Positions 1 through 12,998 are shown, counted from the stretch's first letter. The stretch: 64,000 bases of DNA from Flammula alnicola (GCA_015499995.1 JADNRV010000206.1:1-64000); one strand, 5' to 3'. Translations and numbers: made by a program. Notes: a model not told the origin generated them from the sequence alone.

Positions 1-131
1 CGCAGTAACGTCAGCCCATCCAAACTTCTCCTCAGCGGCTCATCGGTGATAACAAGAAGCTCCCCATCCCGCAGGGACTTTGAGCTGTTCTGTGTATTTT
101 TGCCGTCCTGTTTCTGGGAAGCTTTCAGATC
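1..131 (-). CDS. Possible partial exon running off the left edge
   Basis: Read on the minus strand, the first 131 bases are open with protein-like composition, including the stretch SLRDGELLVITDEPLRRS. The open stretch begins directly after a plausible splice acceptor (TAG at 132-134, minus strand). No start codon or recognisable domain lies inside the window, so the product is unknown. Chance openness over 43 codons is quite possible. Confidence 0.25.
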
Positions 132-1475
132 CTACCTACCACCAGCCTATCGGTGCTAAGGCGAACGCCTTGATATGATCATATCCTCTCGCCAAAGACA
201 TTTTATCAGTTAGAAAAGTCTTTGAATGAAGATTGATAAACTGTCACATTCCGCACATTGATCGATGAAGGCCTTTATATCTTGACTTCACGCTACCGAC
301 ACCTCTGCGCTACTTGGAAAAGTCCCAAAATATCGTCTCCTTTTTGTCTCTCATCCATTCATTCGGTTCAACGGTTGAGCATTTGTCTCTGGCTTGAAAA
401 TGGGAGCATGTTGGCATAATCTCGAGATATTGCATATAAGTGTCCGCCGATTTTTCGATGGCCTTGGAACTCACTGTTAGCCTCGCCACTGAGGCTACAG
501 AGAGAACTAAGGTCAGAGAAGCATTGCATTATCCCAACAGTTTGGAGTATGTACTGGCTCCGTGGCTCGAACGATGTAGGCCCTTATACACTACATCGCC
601 TGTTTCCTTATTGATGATTTAGGCGCCCAAGGCCCTTTGGGATAGCCGCGGACGGGCATAAAAAGCTCAAGGCAGAGAGACATCGATGGGTGGGTTCCAG
701 AGAATTTACGAAACCCTCTCTCGGGCCGCGCTGCTCGGTAGACTGCTGATGCGACAACTTTACATATATACCAAGTTACTTAAAAAGCAGATGCGTGTTA
801 CGCAAGGGCAGCGGAACCCGGCACCATTCGTTGCAGGAAAACGTAAAATTTACGACCCTGTGGGTCAAAGCATCAGAGAAGTCCTTTCCAAATTTCTTTA
901 TCGTGTTTCAATGCAGATGGAGACGGACAGTCTTTCAATACTATGACTACATGGCTACTGGACAACTTTTCGTGACGAAATTTTCTCTCTTTTGACAAAT
1001 CATACTGAGTGACCCTGGTTCTCATTAAATCGTCTCATAGTATTATCCTCTTCATTGCAGCCGAATTATCTCCAGACCGAATGACTCGCGTCGATTCGCG
1101 CGTATTGCTTTCTCTGTCACGTGGTGGGAAATATTGGGGAAAGATAGCGCCGCACATGCTGGCTGTTGACGCCAATGATCCGTCTTTAGATTCTAGAGTC
1201 ATCACCTAATATCCCACACAAGCAACTTCTCCTATTAGAGGTGCAAGGCATACAGTCTCTCTCACAAGTTCTGTCTATCTTATCTCGGCCTTGAGCTCCG
1301 AACTCGGCGTGCCCACCACGTTATACCTGGAGGCAGGCAGGCTGCTTGGCTCCCACCCTTACGGTTGAATAAACTGCTCCCCCTCAAGCCCGTACCCCAC
1401 TCCGCCGCTGAGCCTGAGTGGAAGTCGAAGGACGAATACACATACAACAAAGACGACGAAGACGAGTCGTACGAG
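132..1475. other. Intergenic region upstream of the amino-acid transporter
   Basis: About 1.3 kb with only short, unconserved-looking open frames (60-86 codons at 440-1209). None resembles a protein family I know. It probably holds the promoter and 5' leader of the transporter starting near 1476; an upstream non-coding or short coding exon cannot be excluded because the transporter frame stays open upstream to 1365 without an ATG. Confidence 0.4.
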
Positions 1476-3476
1476 ATGACTCAGACTTACGGAGTTGCCG
1501 CAGCCAGTTCTGCAGAGCCGAACGTTTCTTCTGAGGCAGACGAGTCGCGAGCGCTGTTAGGTGGTCGTGCTGGTGTGTCGCAGCACAAGACTGATAAGGA
1601 TGCAGATGGCCATGCGAGTCTCGTGAGCTGTATCAGTAATTTGTCGAACACGATTATTGGAAGTGGTGCGTGTATTGTTTGACCTTGACCTGGAGTTATG
1701 TCTTGAACGAGGATTGCTTGCAGGCATGCTTACTTTTCCCCTGGTATTTCGTTATCTCCACCCCTCATGGTATCTCGAGCTTATTGCTATTCTTGATAGG
1801 CAATGGCCTCAAGTGGAATCATTCCAGGGATCATAACCTGTGTGCTATCAGGTTCAGTGGCCGTCTTTGGGCTCTACCTGCTTTCCTTGTGTGCGACGAA
1901 GACCAAGGGCCGACACGCGTCATTCCACGCCGTCTCCCAACTCACCTTCCCCAGCGCGGCCGTCTTCTTTGATGCAGCCATCGCAGCGAAATGCTTCGGC
2001 GTGTCCATCAGGTAAGATTCACTGTTTAGGCTTCTCCGGAGATGAACATTTAAAGCAATGGGAAGGGGCTCCTGAGCCATTTCTGCCTATTGCTATACTG
2101 ATTCGGCGTCTTATCTTAGCTATTTGATTATCATCAAAGGACTTATGCCCAAAGTTGTCGCTTCTCTTTACCATGATCTGACTTCGGAGACGACGAACCC
2201 GCCGGAGTGGTCACAGAATGGAAATAACTGGATCACTATCTTCACGATTATCCTCGTCCCTTTATGCTTTTTGAGGCATCTGAACAGTTTACGGCATACG
2301 AGCTATGTCGCTCTTTTCTCTGTTGGTAAGCCCTTCATTAAATTAAGTCCGAAGACAAGTCGAATTAACATGCATATCGGTAGCATATCTGGTGGCGATC
2401 GTGATAACCTGCTATTTCTGGCCCCTCAAGGGCATGTCTTCCCCTGGGGAGATCCGACTTATCCATTTCACACCTAGTTTCGTCTCGAATTTCCCAGTTC
2501 AAGTATTTGCATTTACATGTGCCCAGAATGTGAGTTTCCCTTCGCGTCGTACATGTCGCCGTTTAACCAAGGATACATGCAGTTATTCCCGATCTATAAC
2601 GAGCTCAAGACCAACTCTCAAAGTCGCATGAATATTGTTATTGGAGGGTCGATTGGCTCTGCTACGTTGACATATGAAGTTATTGCAGTGTTTGGATACC
2701 TCACTTTTGGTTCCAAGGTCAGCCACGCCCCTCGGTTCCATTGCCGAGTTTTTTCCGACTAACACTGTATGACAGGTTGGCCCAAATATTATCGCGATGT
2801 ACCCATCGACATCCCTCTTTATCGCCATCGGCCAATTGGCAATCGTGATATTGGTGTTGTTCTCGTATCCATTGCAGGTGCACCCATGCAGAAATTGCTT
2901 GGATAAAGTATTTCATCCCAGGCATGCAACTGGTCCCCAAAAAGTTGAGGACGAAGAGGAGGAGGAGGACCCTGAGCCGAGGGGAGATGAACACCATGGG
3001 CACGGGCACGCCGAAATGTCCAAATTTAAGCACATTGTTTTGACCGCCGCGATTATTGTCGGTGGGTTCACCGTCGCCTATATGGTTGATGATCTCCAAC
3101 TAGGTAAGCGCCACACATATGAATATCCTTCTTAAGTGTCTCATTATATTTCAAGTATTGTCGTTCGTGGGCGCTACTGGATCCACAACGATTTCCTTCA
3201 TTTTGCCGGGTCTCTTTTATTGGAAGGTAAATTCTATCCTCCGTGTTGCCGTTCAGGGAAATTTTTACAATGGTATCTAGTTGACCCGCAACGATCCTAC
3301 TGTGACCAAGACGATGAATTTTGCTGCTTTCGGGCTGATGGTTTACGGTCTGTGTGTGTTCGTATTCTGGTAAGTGGCATCGTTTTACTATAATGGAGCG
3401 ATGAGAGAATTTAAAAAATTCTAGTTTGAGCTTCAACATATACCAAATAGCACATGGAGATGGACCTGCGCATTGA
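1476..3476 (+). CDS. Vacuolar amino-acid transporter, AVT/SLC38 family
   Basis: Membrane transporter of the amino acid/auxin permease family, resembling fungal Avt5/6/7 proteins that export amino acids from the vacuole. An acidic N-terminal tail precedes the signature SNLSNTIIGSG, spliced to GMLTFPL and AMASSGIIPG, the typical first membrane helix. About ten hydrophobic segments follow, separated by small introns. A charged loop (EDEEEEEDPEPRGDEHHGHG) lies between late helices. The final exon, after an intron at about 3380-3423, reads FCLSFNIYQIAHG and stops at 3474-3476, the usual end of this family. The ATG at 1476 is the first in frame; the frame is open further upstream but only from a TTG. 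Substrate specificity cannot be read from sequence. Confidence 0.88.
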
Positions 3477-3733
3477 GGATTGACTTGTACATAGACTAGG
3501 GATTATAGGGACATACATATAGGATTATTTTATCGAAGCCTGAGTAATTGAATGAATTTACCCACGGTGTAACTGGAATGAGATGCTGTCAGATTTTCAG
3601 CTTGTTTCGCCCTTGAACCCCATGCCTTGACTCTGCCTATCCCCCATCCTCAAAAGTCGCCCCCTCAAATCTGAAATCTCTTGTCAAAACCGCCCACATT
3701 TCCTACTTGTCCTACCAAATCCTAGTCCGCGAC

Positions 3734-6700
3734 ATGGCTCTTGGTATGTGCCTCACTGTTTGTCTTAGCCCACATCCACCGCTCATCTTTTCTTGCCCTT
3801 TTCTTCCCCCTCACTTGACACAACAGATCCCTCTCTCGTCGCAGCCCAATCAGATTCATCAATCCCGCGCTTGGACCACAACTCCCACACAACCTATCCC
3901 AACGCCGAGGCCACAGCCATCCAACCCACATCAAGCTCTCCTAGCATCGGAAACCCAATATCAACTGCATCTTTCATGGAACCCACCACTCAAGACGATC
4001 CCACAATCGCCCAATCCTCGCCATCGCCCATTCCGGACTCCAGTGGGGCCAGTGCCAGCGATGGAGACACCACAACTGCCCTTAACCCCGATGTCGACCC
4101 CCAGATCCTTGAGGCTCTAAAGAGCAAGGACAGAATCTACGTTCTGAAGCTAGGCGAAACCTTTGAGGCTCTTATCATGGAACGCAGGTGGGTTCTTTCG
4201 TCCTAATTTGCGCCCACTCTTTTGTCCGACATGAATGGAGATCGTCTGCTCACATTGCGATTGCTGTTGTTTCGTTTGCTGACGGCGGCTTTGGCAGGCA
4301 ACGCGTTGAACTCACACCTGCCACCTCTTACCAACGCTTGCTCGTTCATCGTTGCTCGGCATATTACAAATTGGCTCCTGAGAATGATCCCATTACGAAG
4401 GGGATCTTTGTTCTTGCAACTGCAGACAGTCGAATGTATGTTTCCGTGCTGTCTGTCACCTTTTTTTCTTCTTATAAATTCATGACTGTCTTTCATAGTC
4501 CTGACCGGCGTATTTGTGAACTCGTCCCAGCCGAATCGACTACACATCCCGCCTTCAAAATTATGCGGCGATCGGTCCTAGAACGTCGTTCCAAGCCACA
4601 CTCTCATGCAGGCTCAGTCGCAGGGGAGGATCAAGAACTCTCTGATGTTGAGCAGTCTGAGTCTGGCAGCCAGGGTGGGCGGAGCAATGTCACAAGCTCA
4701 AGGGACAAAAAACGTATGACCATCGAGGAACGAGAAGCTGCTTATAACGAAGCAAGATCTCGTATCTTTATGGACTTCGAGGAGAAAGAGAAGGGAAAAG
4801 ATAAGGACATGAGTGCGAGCTCATCTACTCTTAGCCTCAATGGTTCTGCTTCTACGAGCGCAGGCGGTAGAAGCAGCGTCGGAGATATGGATGACGCCGC
4901 AAGCTCTCCTGCGACGGAAAGCGAGTGGTCTGTACCCTCGGGATCAAACTCTCGCGAGAAGAGAGACGGAAGGCGCGGAGGGCCGGGCGGCGCATCTGCC
5001 TCATCCTCTCGGCCGCTTCGCAATGGAGGCTCATTCCAAGGCAATGGCTCAGGCGGTAGCTCTCGCAATTCCAGAGCTCCATCTCCATCCTTCAGTTATG
5101 CATCGCTGCATGATTCTCCAACGGGGCAAATATACGATCCTTCTCAGCAACATGGCCCTAACCCAGGATATTACACGAATCAGTTCGGATATCCTTACTC
5201 TCCACCCAGCCAAGGACCCAGCCCTCCTTTCCTGGCTCCATACCCGTATTATCCTCAACATTATAACCCCTATCAATCGCCTCCTCTGATGCCCCAGCAC
5301 AATCCTGCTGATCCTACGACACCATCGGGTCATGAACCATATTCTCCTCCTCACCAGATGAACTACGCACCCCAATATGCGTGGCCTCCTCACCCGCAGC
5401 AACCGCCTTTGCAGTCTCCTCCACATACGATGCATATGTCTCTTCCACCGCAGCAACCTCAGCAAAATACTCATCCTGTTGGCCCTCCTTCGCTTCCGTC
5501 TCATTCGTCTCAGTACCAACCATTTGTGCATCCAGGCCATAATACATATACGTATCCCATGAATGGGTATTACGCCCCGCCTCCGCCACCAGCTCCTGGG
5601 CAGCAGATTCCTCCCCCACCGGCTCATATTAATATGCAGCAGCAGCAACCACAACAGCAACAGCAACAGCAACAGCAACCACAGCACCAGCATCAGCATC
5701 AGCAACACCAACACCAACACCAGCAGCACCAACACCAACACCAGCAACACCATCAACATCATCAACACCCTAGCTATGACGTGCCCAGAGGAGGCATGAA
5801 TGGGAACCAGATAGGACAGCCTCCCAACGGACAACACTTCAATAATAGCGCCAACTCAAACGGTCCGCGACACGGTCTTGGAAATGGTGTAATACCACCA
5901 AATAACAATGGTCGGACGACCTCGCGAAATGGCACTGGACCTGATTCTGCACCTATGGGCGTCAATGGTTCGAAGCACCGTGTGCAGCCGCCGGCTTCTG
6001 CGCGTTCGGCATGGAGTTATGGCCCGGGCGTAGGTATGGGTGGATACACAGCCCCCATGCATTCCGCGGGTGGCGATGCTGTTGGTCCTAGGTTCAATAA
6101 CTCGAATCGTCGAATGTCGGGAAACAGCAGCTCGGGAGGCAACAGTCGCGCGTCATCCAATTGTGATGACGTTTCTTCAACTGTGAGTTTTTGATTTCTT
6201 TGAGCTCGTTCATATTTTATTGACAATATTTGCCTGTATAGTCTTCTTCGACGACTTCATCTTCATCGCGCAGGACGTTCACCTCAACAACGTCCTCGCA
6301 GCATCCTTTGCCTCCTCGGCCTGATTGGGCGGTCGGGCTCAAGGCACAGCCCACGTTGGCAGGTGGACGGCATCATGATCTCTCACTTTCCAACTCGCGC
6401 ACGATGTCGCCCATTTCGCCTCCTCGGTCCAATGGGCATAACTCTCCGATGCCGAGCGATAATAATTCCCCACGGCAACCATCGTCGTCGCAGCATACAC
6501 CGCCCATCTCCCTTCAGGCCATGGATTTCCCACCGCTGACGTCTGCTGGTGCGACGCAGGAGAAGCGGACGCCGGTTGCGACAGGTGCTTGGGGTAACTC
6601 CCGACCTATTCTCTCGTCCGCGAATGGTAACGTTAACGCTTCCGGAAATATTGCCTCAGCGCAACACAGTCCTGTCGCGAAGCAGGAAGAAAATGAACGT

Positions 6701-7064
6701 GGTGTGGTTGAGCGCCAATCTCCCAAGGTCTGTTTGATTTTTGATTTTTTGTTGCTGTAAGGCATGTGTTAATAGTATCTTTTTTGTGCAGGCTCCGGAA
6801 ATCTTTAACCCAAAGCTCGTCCGACGGCCGCCTACCGTTAACGGTCAAGGACTTCAGCGGGCACCAGGTGATAGAAACAAAGAGTCGATGGCAGTGAAAG
6901 GCGATTCAGTCGCTAGCCCTACTGCACTGGCTGGGCAGGTAGCTGCGATGTCGTTGGGAGATGAAACTGGCGTAGAGGTCTCCAACAACGACAATGTCCC
7001 TTCAGCACCATCGCCTTTCCGCGAAAAGGAATCCTCCGTTGTAGCACCAGCGCCACCCATGTAA
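3734..7064 (+). CDS. R3H-SUZ domain RNA-binding protein with poly-Gln/His tract
   Basis: Predicted single-stranded nucleic-acid-binding protein. The start is ATG GCT CTT G, spliced after a short intron to ATCCC, giving MALDPSLVAAQ. The R3H domain follows a disordered leader: DRIYVLKLGETFEALIMER joins across an intron to RQRVELTPATSYQRLLVH, with the R-x3-H pair in QRLLVHR. A SUZ-type motif (MTIEEREAAYNEARSRIF) follows, as in R3HDM/Encore-like proteins. The remaining 700 or so residues are low complexity: Pro/Tyr/Gln-rich, then Gln/His repeats, then Ser/Thr-rich. Two further introns lie near 6184-6241 and 6730-6790. The last exon ends at TAA 7062-7064. R3H-SUZ proteins are usually cytoplasmic mRNA regulators; the particular role here is inference. 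Confidence 0.85.
5636..5770 (+). repeat. CAG/CAC trinucleotide-type repeat coding poly-Gln/His
   Basis: Runs of CAG, CAA, CAC and CAT codons inside the R3H-SUZ gene encode Q-runs followed by alternating QHQHQ blocks. Mixed codons rather than a pure triplet suggest an older, partly stabilised expansion. Confidence 0.9.
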
Positions 7065-7642
7065 AAGTTTTCTATAGAAGTACAGATTCTAGCGTTCTGT
7101 TCTTTTTTATATGTTCCTTGTTGCACGCGTTTCTTCATTTTCTTCTTCGTCATACCTTTGGTTATTCTTCTTGTTGACCTTGTTGCATGATACTTATCTA
7201 TATTTGTTCCTTTTTTTTGTAATGGTGTGTTTCGTCGTCTGGTATTGATATCGATATCGCTGTCGTGTTTCGTGTTGTTCTCTAAATAATTTCTATACAT
7301 CTAGCTCGTGGCTGGTGTTGATCGATGGGTAGTTTGGTTTTCAAAGAAAACCTCTATGATTAGAGAAAAGATAGATACATATTTATCCGCGTTATTTATG
7401 AATAAAAGCATTGAAGATAGCATGTACAATGTACGCATTCCATTTCCAGCACTCGAGGCTCGAGCCCCTGTATCGGCATCATTGACATTCCGTCATCAAA
7501 TCTTCCGCTCGATCGTCTACCCGATCGATAACCGGGCCGTTAATATTTGGCTGTATTGTTCTACCACCCTTGAACGACGCATAGCCAATCTCGGCCTACC
7601 AAACTCAGCCAAAACCACTTCTCGACTCAAATTGTGTTCCTC

Positions 7643-8278
7643 ATGTCTGCTAGACTACGACATAGGCCCCAGGTCGAGGAGGAAGATGCGTCGGCATTAA
7701 AGCTTGGAGCAGGTACGAGAAATTTGCGCCATTTTATAAGTACTAGCAGTCAATGTTCAATTATTCTTTTTAGAATTTAACAACGCGGGTTGTCTGCTTA
7801 TTTCTGAAGTGAAATACCTCCTGGAAAATCGCGACAAGGATGCGCCTGACACTGCGTACGTGTATTACGGCTGTACCATGATTAATGTTGATTCATGTCT
7901 ATGATAGTGTGTACAACAAAACACTGGAATACGTGAAGACCTTCGCCAAATTCAATACGACGGATTCTGCGAGTGCTGTTCGAGAGTGCGTTTCTTTTGC
8001 ATCCACTGTTCTGCAATAACTTGATGACTCGTGTATTTCTTAGGACGCTCCGTCGGGAACCACAACTTACACAATTTGAAACCGCTCAAATAGCCAACCT
8101 CTGTCCAGCAGATGCTGAGGAGGCCAAGAGCATCATCCCCAGGTGAGGATGAATTCATTCTGGGATCTACCTTTTTCTAAATATTTCACTTTCCTTCCTC
8201 AGCCTTGTGAAGATCGACGATGACCGACTCCAGGCTTTACTCGACGAAATTCAGACGATGAGAAAGTTCCAAACTTGA
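7643..8278 (+). CDS. RPB4: RNA polymerase II subunit Rpb4
   Basis: Subunit of the Rpb4-Rpb7 stalk of RNA polymerase II, which binds emerging transcript and acts in initiation, mRNA export and decay. Five exons join to about 140 residues, typical of the family. The start MSARLRRRPQVEEEDASAL is followed by LKLGAEFNNAGCLLISEV, NKTLEYVKTFAKFN and then REPQLTQFETAQIANLCP, the conserved HRDC-like helical bundle. The C-terminus KIDDDRLQALLDEIQTMRKF is characteristic. Introns are about 55-60 bp with good splice sites. It lies tail-to-tail with PUS1, only about 90 bp away. Confidence 0.92.
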
Positions 8279-8369
8279 AACTTAAGTTGCAGGAGATCGG
8301 GTTTTTCTGCCGTGCGCAGTTGTATTCTTGTATATCCAATAATCTGTATAATATTCTGCTATTGATAAT

Positions 8370-10762
8370 TTAGCCTTCCGTCTCCTCGATGTGGCGCTTG
8401 TCAAGCACCACGTCGTCGTCCTCCATATCAACATCCTCATCCTCTTCCAGCTTCTTCTTGATTTCTCCATTGCCAGGGAAGCTGGTGGTGTCGAAGATCC
8501 TCTTTTCCCTGAAGGGGTTGGCTCGTTTCTCGCCTTGCTTGATGACAGCAGCGTCGGGACGGCGCCCGTTGGATTGAGGTAAAGAAGGTCATTGCCGGCG
8601 TATGCGTCGATCGTTCGAATCCAAGCATCGAACCTGCTCATCCATCAGTAACAAGCAGAGACAGATGTGCAAACTGGGGCTCACAATCCATCACGATCCT
8701 CGACTTCGCGCATATTTTTATAGATGAATACTTCCTTGAACGCATTTATCTTGTCTCGATGTAGGTCGAAGTCGATAAGCGGACGGTATTCAGCATCTGT
8801 GGGCTCGAGCTTCGCGTTGATGACGCCCATCCGCTGGTTGTAGGAGTCAAACAATGGTTCTTCCAGAAGTAGTCCCAGGGAAGGCATCTTGGGAACAAAC
8901 ACATCCCGCTGTCCATACAACTTAAAAATAAATGCTCGAGTCAGAAAGTAAAATTGAAGGACGAGCAATGAACGTACTTCGCTGATGATACGTGTTGGGG
9001 TTCCCATTCGGCATGCTAGGACTAAGATGGCCATCATTTTTCGCTGGACGAGATGTTAGAAATTTGCTGAATCGAAAGATGGGTTTAACTAACAATCTGA
9101 GGGTGCTTTATCAGCGTTGAAAAAATGGAATTGTGCGACTTCCACGTACTTGATGCAACATAAAGCTCTGGCCATGGAAAAGGACACTGATCCATTCTGT
9201 GTCTCCATAGACTACTGGGTCGGCAACCTTGTAAAATCACATGAGAAATGAAGAGTTTGAAAAGGTAATATTATTTACCTCGATCTTTTTCATAAAACGG
9301 TTGTTGCTGCGATCTTTGAAATCGCGCCCAACCGTGAAGTTATGGAAATTATGGGTGCCTTCGTATCGTTCTGCTAGCGTCCTTAGATTCTGCAATTGTT
9401 CTTGTCCAATTCTCCACGAGCGCTTGCTGGCAAGGTCCTCCTCTTTGGTAGTCGATTCTTTGTTCCCCCAGAATGCATATGAGACAGATGAATTTGAAAC
9501 CGCATCGGGGTATTTTGCAGCATGTTCCTCCCATACACGGTAAAGACCCGATCCGGGCTTAGGAGGGATTAACAGATAGGTTGGGAAGAAGTAGGTGTAT
9601 TTGCGACTTTCACAGATCCTAGATAAAGATCAGGTTAACAGTTGGACAACGCGATGCAGAAAGCAAACTAACAGCCGAGCGTTGAAGGAATTTTGGGTCC
9701 TACCCTGAAAACTAAGCTCAGAATGAACATACTAGTAAAAACAACTGACAGGACTCACGTATCCCCAAAGTCGTATTTCTGGAGGCAGTTCCTCGTTTAT
9801 CCGTGCAACGAGATCTTTGACGCCAGGTATCGTCACAATCATTTTCAGAGACACGACATTGCCGGCTGCATGGACACCCGCATCTGTACGTGCGGCTCTG
9901 GCGAGTGCTACCTAAGATAGTACAGGTCAAACGATGTATAGAATATAAGAATAGTTCCGAAATGGACGCACCTTGGTAGGATTATCGGCATTATCTTGCG
10001 ACACAGCTCCTACTTTCACCAAAGCGGTGAACAATACTCCTTCGATTGTACGAGTGTGATCTGGCTGTCTGTTAGTTTTTTTTTTTTGTCAATGAGTGTG
10101 AAATATTTAAATAAAAGGAGCTGAACTCACATTTGCATACCGCTATAGCCCGACCCGCAAAAACCAATGAGCAAGGCGCATTGCCGTTTCGGATAACGCG
10201 GTGCTTTGGGGATAGGTTCTCCATTAGCTGACATTTGAGATTCTCTCGACGCATCTTCTTCGTTTCGTGTTTGACGACCACCTCGTCCACGACTCTTCTT
10301 TTTGTCACCCTTCTGGTTTCTGTTGTCCGGCCGCGATTTTGAACCCTGTTTTTTCTCCTCTTTCACTGCTTGAGCCGTATTTTCCTCGTCATCAACATCT
10401 ACTTCCGTCCCAGCGATCTGTAGTGTGTTGTCTTCAAGTGTCGTCGTGCTTTTTGGCAAAGATATATCGAGAGGTTTTTTGGGTGGTTCCGTAAGGGAGC
10501 TGGTCGATGCAACTGGCTCCTCTTCAAGTAGACGCGGGCGTTTGAGGTCGGACGGCGGCAGATCTTCCGAGGGTTCATCCAGCTGCCGTTTCTCAACATT
10601 CAAGCCGGTATAGGAAACTTCTGACATTTCAAGGGTTCTCGAAAAAGTTCTGAATGTCGTGTATACAGAAAGTCGTGGTCTTGGACGTTTTAACGGTACA
10701 ACCACTTGCAGCAAACGCGATGTGGATTTCAAGTTGGTGAACAACCGCAACAAGGTTGTCAT
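8370..10762 (-). CDS. PUS1: tRNA pseudouridine synthase Pus1, probable C-terminal frameshift
   Basis: TruA-family enzyme that isomerises uridine to pseudouridine in tRNAs and some other RNAs, in nucleus and mitochondria. Exons read in order: a disordered, basic N-terminus, [20 protein letters not shown], the catalytic motif [19 protein letters not shown] (nucleophile Asp in RTDAG), [14 protein letters not shown] strand, [27 protein letters not shown], and [15 protein letters not shown]. Two in-frame starts exist: ATG at 10760-10762, giving a basic, Arg-rich leader that could target mitochondria, and ATG at 10625-10627 (MSEVSYTG). In the last exon the frame [20 protein letters not shown] is correct, but the expected tail ([20 protein letters not shown], then an acidic stretch) lies in a different frame from about 8555 on; the end at 8370 assumes this frameshift. 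Without it the frame runs to 8282. Confidence 0.88.
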
Positions 10763-11104
10763 ATATTTTCTGCCTCCTGCTCATGACGTTTTCTTTCATG
10801 CAAGTACACAAAAATAAAGATGGGCTACTTACCTCTTCAAAAATTCTCAACCTCCAGACGTTAGATGCAGGCACACGCGATAAATAGTTGAAGTCAACCT
10901 TGAACGCGATCAAGAAATTCACTTTGATCGGAAGCCCGGCCCGCCCATCATCACGAAGCATCACCAAGAACACTGTTTTCTCGTCAGTTGCTCGTAAATA
11001 TATGTGGAGAGCATGGGGAGAGCGCTTCACATTTCTCGGACATCTATGTATATCGGCAACATATATACACATATAATTATATAAACCCATGGATGAGAGG
11101 ACCT

Positions 11105-12998
11105 CTACGCCTTCTGCGAGTTTTTCACAGCCCATAGTTGAACAACTTCCTCTTCGCATGCATCGTAAACACTGACAAGCCCATCGTATATCTCGGAAAT
11201 CTCTTTGTGTGGCTTCGCCACACACTGAACGTCCATCGCTTCTCCGCCTGTCATGTCTTCAAATGTTCCGTCGGGATGAGAGGCCTTCCACCATGCATAT
11301 TTTGCCAGCAGAGCTCCTCCGGAGCCTGCAGCTTCTTTGGTAGCAGAAACATACACGTCCATCCCAAAAATATCCTGATGCTGCGTTATTTCCGGCTCTG
11401 GTGAAAGAAAAGGAAACTTACGGCTGTTATCTGCCTAATGACCGGATTGGCTGAAGAACCTCCACTAATTACCAGACGTTTCAACGGCGGAGAATGTTCC
11501 GGAAGTATAGCTGTTATCCTGGACCTGATCGACAAGAATTGGGACTCCAAGATAGCTCTGGGATGGATAGAGGGTGGTGGCATATCTGCAACAAGCGGCG
11601 GTTTCACGGTTGTCTTGATGAGGCTTGTGGTGAAGAAATATTCGCCGACCACGTTTGGAGGGATAATCTCTGGAAGAGGGAAGTAGAAGCCCAGGATACC
11701 GTTGCAACCAGGCGGCGTCTTCTCGACAAGTTGATTGAAAATGTTCCAATCTCCTTCCGCAAATCGGTCTCGTATTTGTTCACGGGCAAGTGCTCCGTTC
11801 TTGTAGCAAAGCATGGCGATTTTCCCATCGAAATTGGTTGGATGAGAAAGCAGATGAGAAGTCGTGAACCGCTTCGGCGGAGTGGATGCAGGCGGAATCG
11901 AGAGAAGGAAGGTAGTCGAAGTGCCGAGCGACAGTAAGGCGTCGCCTGGAGCAGACAGAGACATAACAGTGGCAGGGTTATCACCAGTGAATGGGGCAAC
12001 TATGCAATCTACAAAAGGTTTGTGTCGTTTGATTTTGCTCTTCCATTGATAGAGGAAAAGGACATACCTGGACTGAAACCCCATCTCTTGACCCACCATT
12101 CACTTACATTACCCAGAGAAATGCCTCCGAGGACAGGTTCTGAGCCCAATTTTTCCCGAAGCGTTGGACCTCCGCAAATATCAAGGAGTCTATCGTCCCA
12201 TTTATTCGTCAAGACGTTCATTAAGTTCATCCCACTTGCATCGGATATCTCAATCGGCGCTATCTGGCCGAGAAATACGGAAGGTATGAAAGATGACACC
12301 AGCGAGATGTGCGCCGTCGCGTCGTATATCTCTGGGTGCAGGCGTCGTATCTTCAGATCCAAATTAATTATGAATACCCATTGATAAAAATTAAATGACT
12401 TGGCTTACTCTAGATATTTGATTGCCAGTGAATCGCTCGTACGCCCTACTTCCTGAGAGGTCGGCGAGTGCTTGTGCACCTCCATATTCGTCCTCTAGCC
12501 TCTTGCAGTCTTCCGTGGTGGAGGAGTCTTGCCAGATAGGAGCTTTGGGGTAGGAAAATGCCGCAGGAGACAGCTGCTCTGCCAGGGTTCGATTAGCATC
12601 CAATCCAGAGAGAAGGCTAGCTGAGTCATTGGACCAGTACACCGATCCATGTTGCTGTTACGTTCATGAGACGATGCCAATCACTATGTTAGAAGATTAT
12701 AACCCACCTGCCCTGCCCCAGAAATTGCCGCGATGGCGCCGAAATCGATTCGGTCGTCTTTCAACCTCTGGCACAGCAAATCGATTGCTTCCAACCACAT
12801 TCGCACCGGTGAGGTGACCTCTCCTTCATCTGGTCCACTGATTGCACCGTTGGTTGTCCCATAGTGCGCTAAATCGCGATCGAAGTGAACTGAAGCTTCA
12901 TGGACGATCTTCGAGTCTTTGTCAAGTAAAACAGCCTTTAGTTGTTGCGTGGATAGGTCAAGGCCAAGGAAAAGGGGGTTCGACGACACGGGCGACAT
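11105..12998 (-). CDS. XKS1: D-xylulose kinase (FGGY family)
   Basis: Phosphorylates D-xylulose to D-xylulose 5-phosphate, feeding xylose and arabitol carbon into the pentose phosphate pathway in the cytosol. The first exon begins MSPVSSNPLFLGLDLSTQQ, with the FGGY phosphate-binding strand. Then come AIAAISGAGQ, HGSVYWSND, the substrate region SGSRAYERFTGNQI, and FTGDNPAT followed by GDALLSLGTSTTFLLS, where the Asp of TGDNP is the catalytic base region. The ATPase motif LVISGGSSANPVIRQI and the end TKEAAGSGGALLAKYA are diagnostic. Five or six exons give about 550 residues, normal for fungal xylulokinase. The start ATG at 12996-12998 sits just before the family signature. It faces a 1-kb intergenic region shared with the divergent microprotein gene. 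Confidence 0.93.

Noticed and set aside
5049..5837. 262-codon open frame on the minus strand
   Set aside because: It is the shadow of the Gln/His/Pro-rich region of the R3H-SUZ gene; the composition (Leu/Val/Met/Arg only) is produced by the repeat on the other strand.
10629..11225. 198-codon minus-strand open frame between PUS1 and xylulokinase
   Set aside because: It overlaps the real ends of both genes in another frame, has an odd Cys/Arg-rich composition and no domain.
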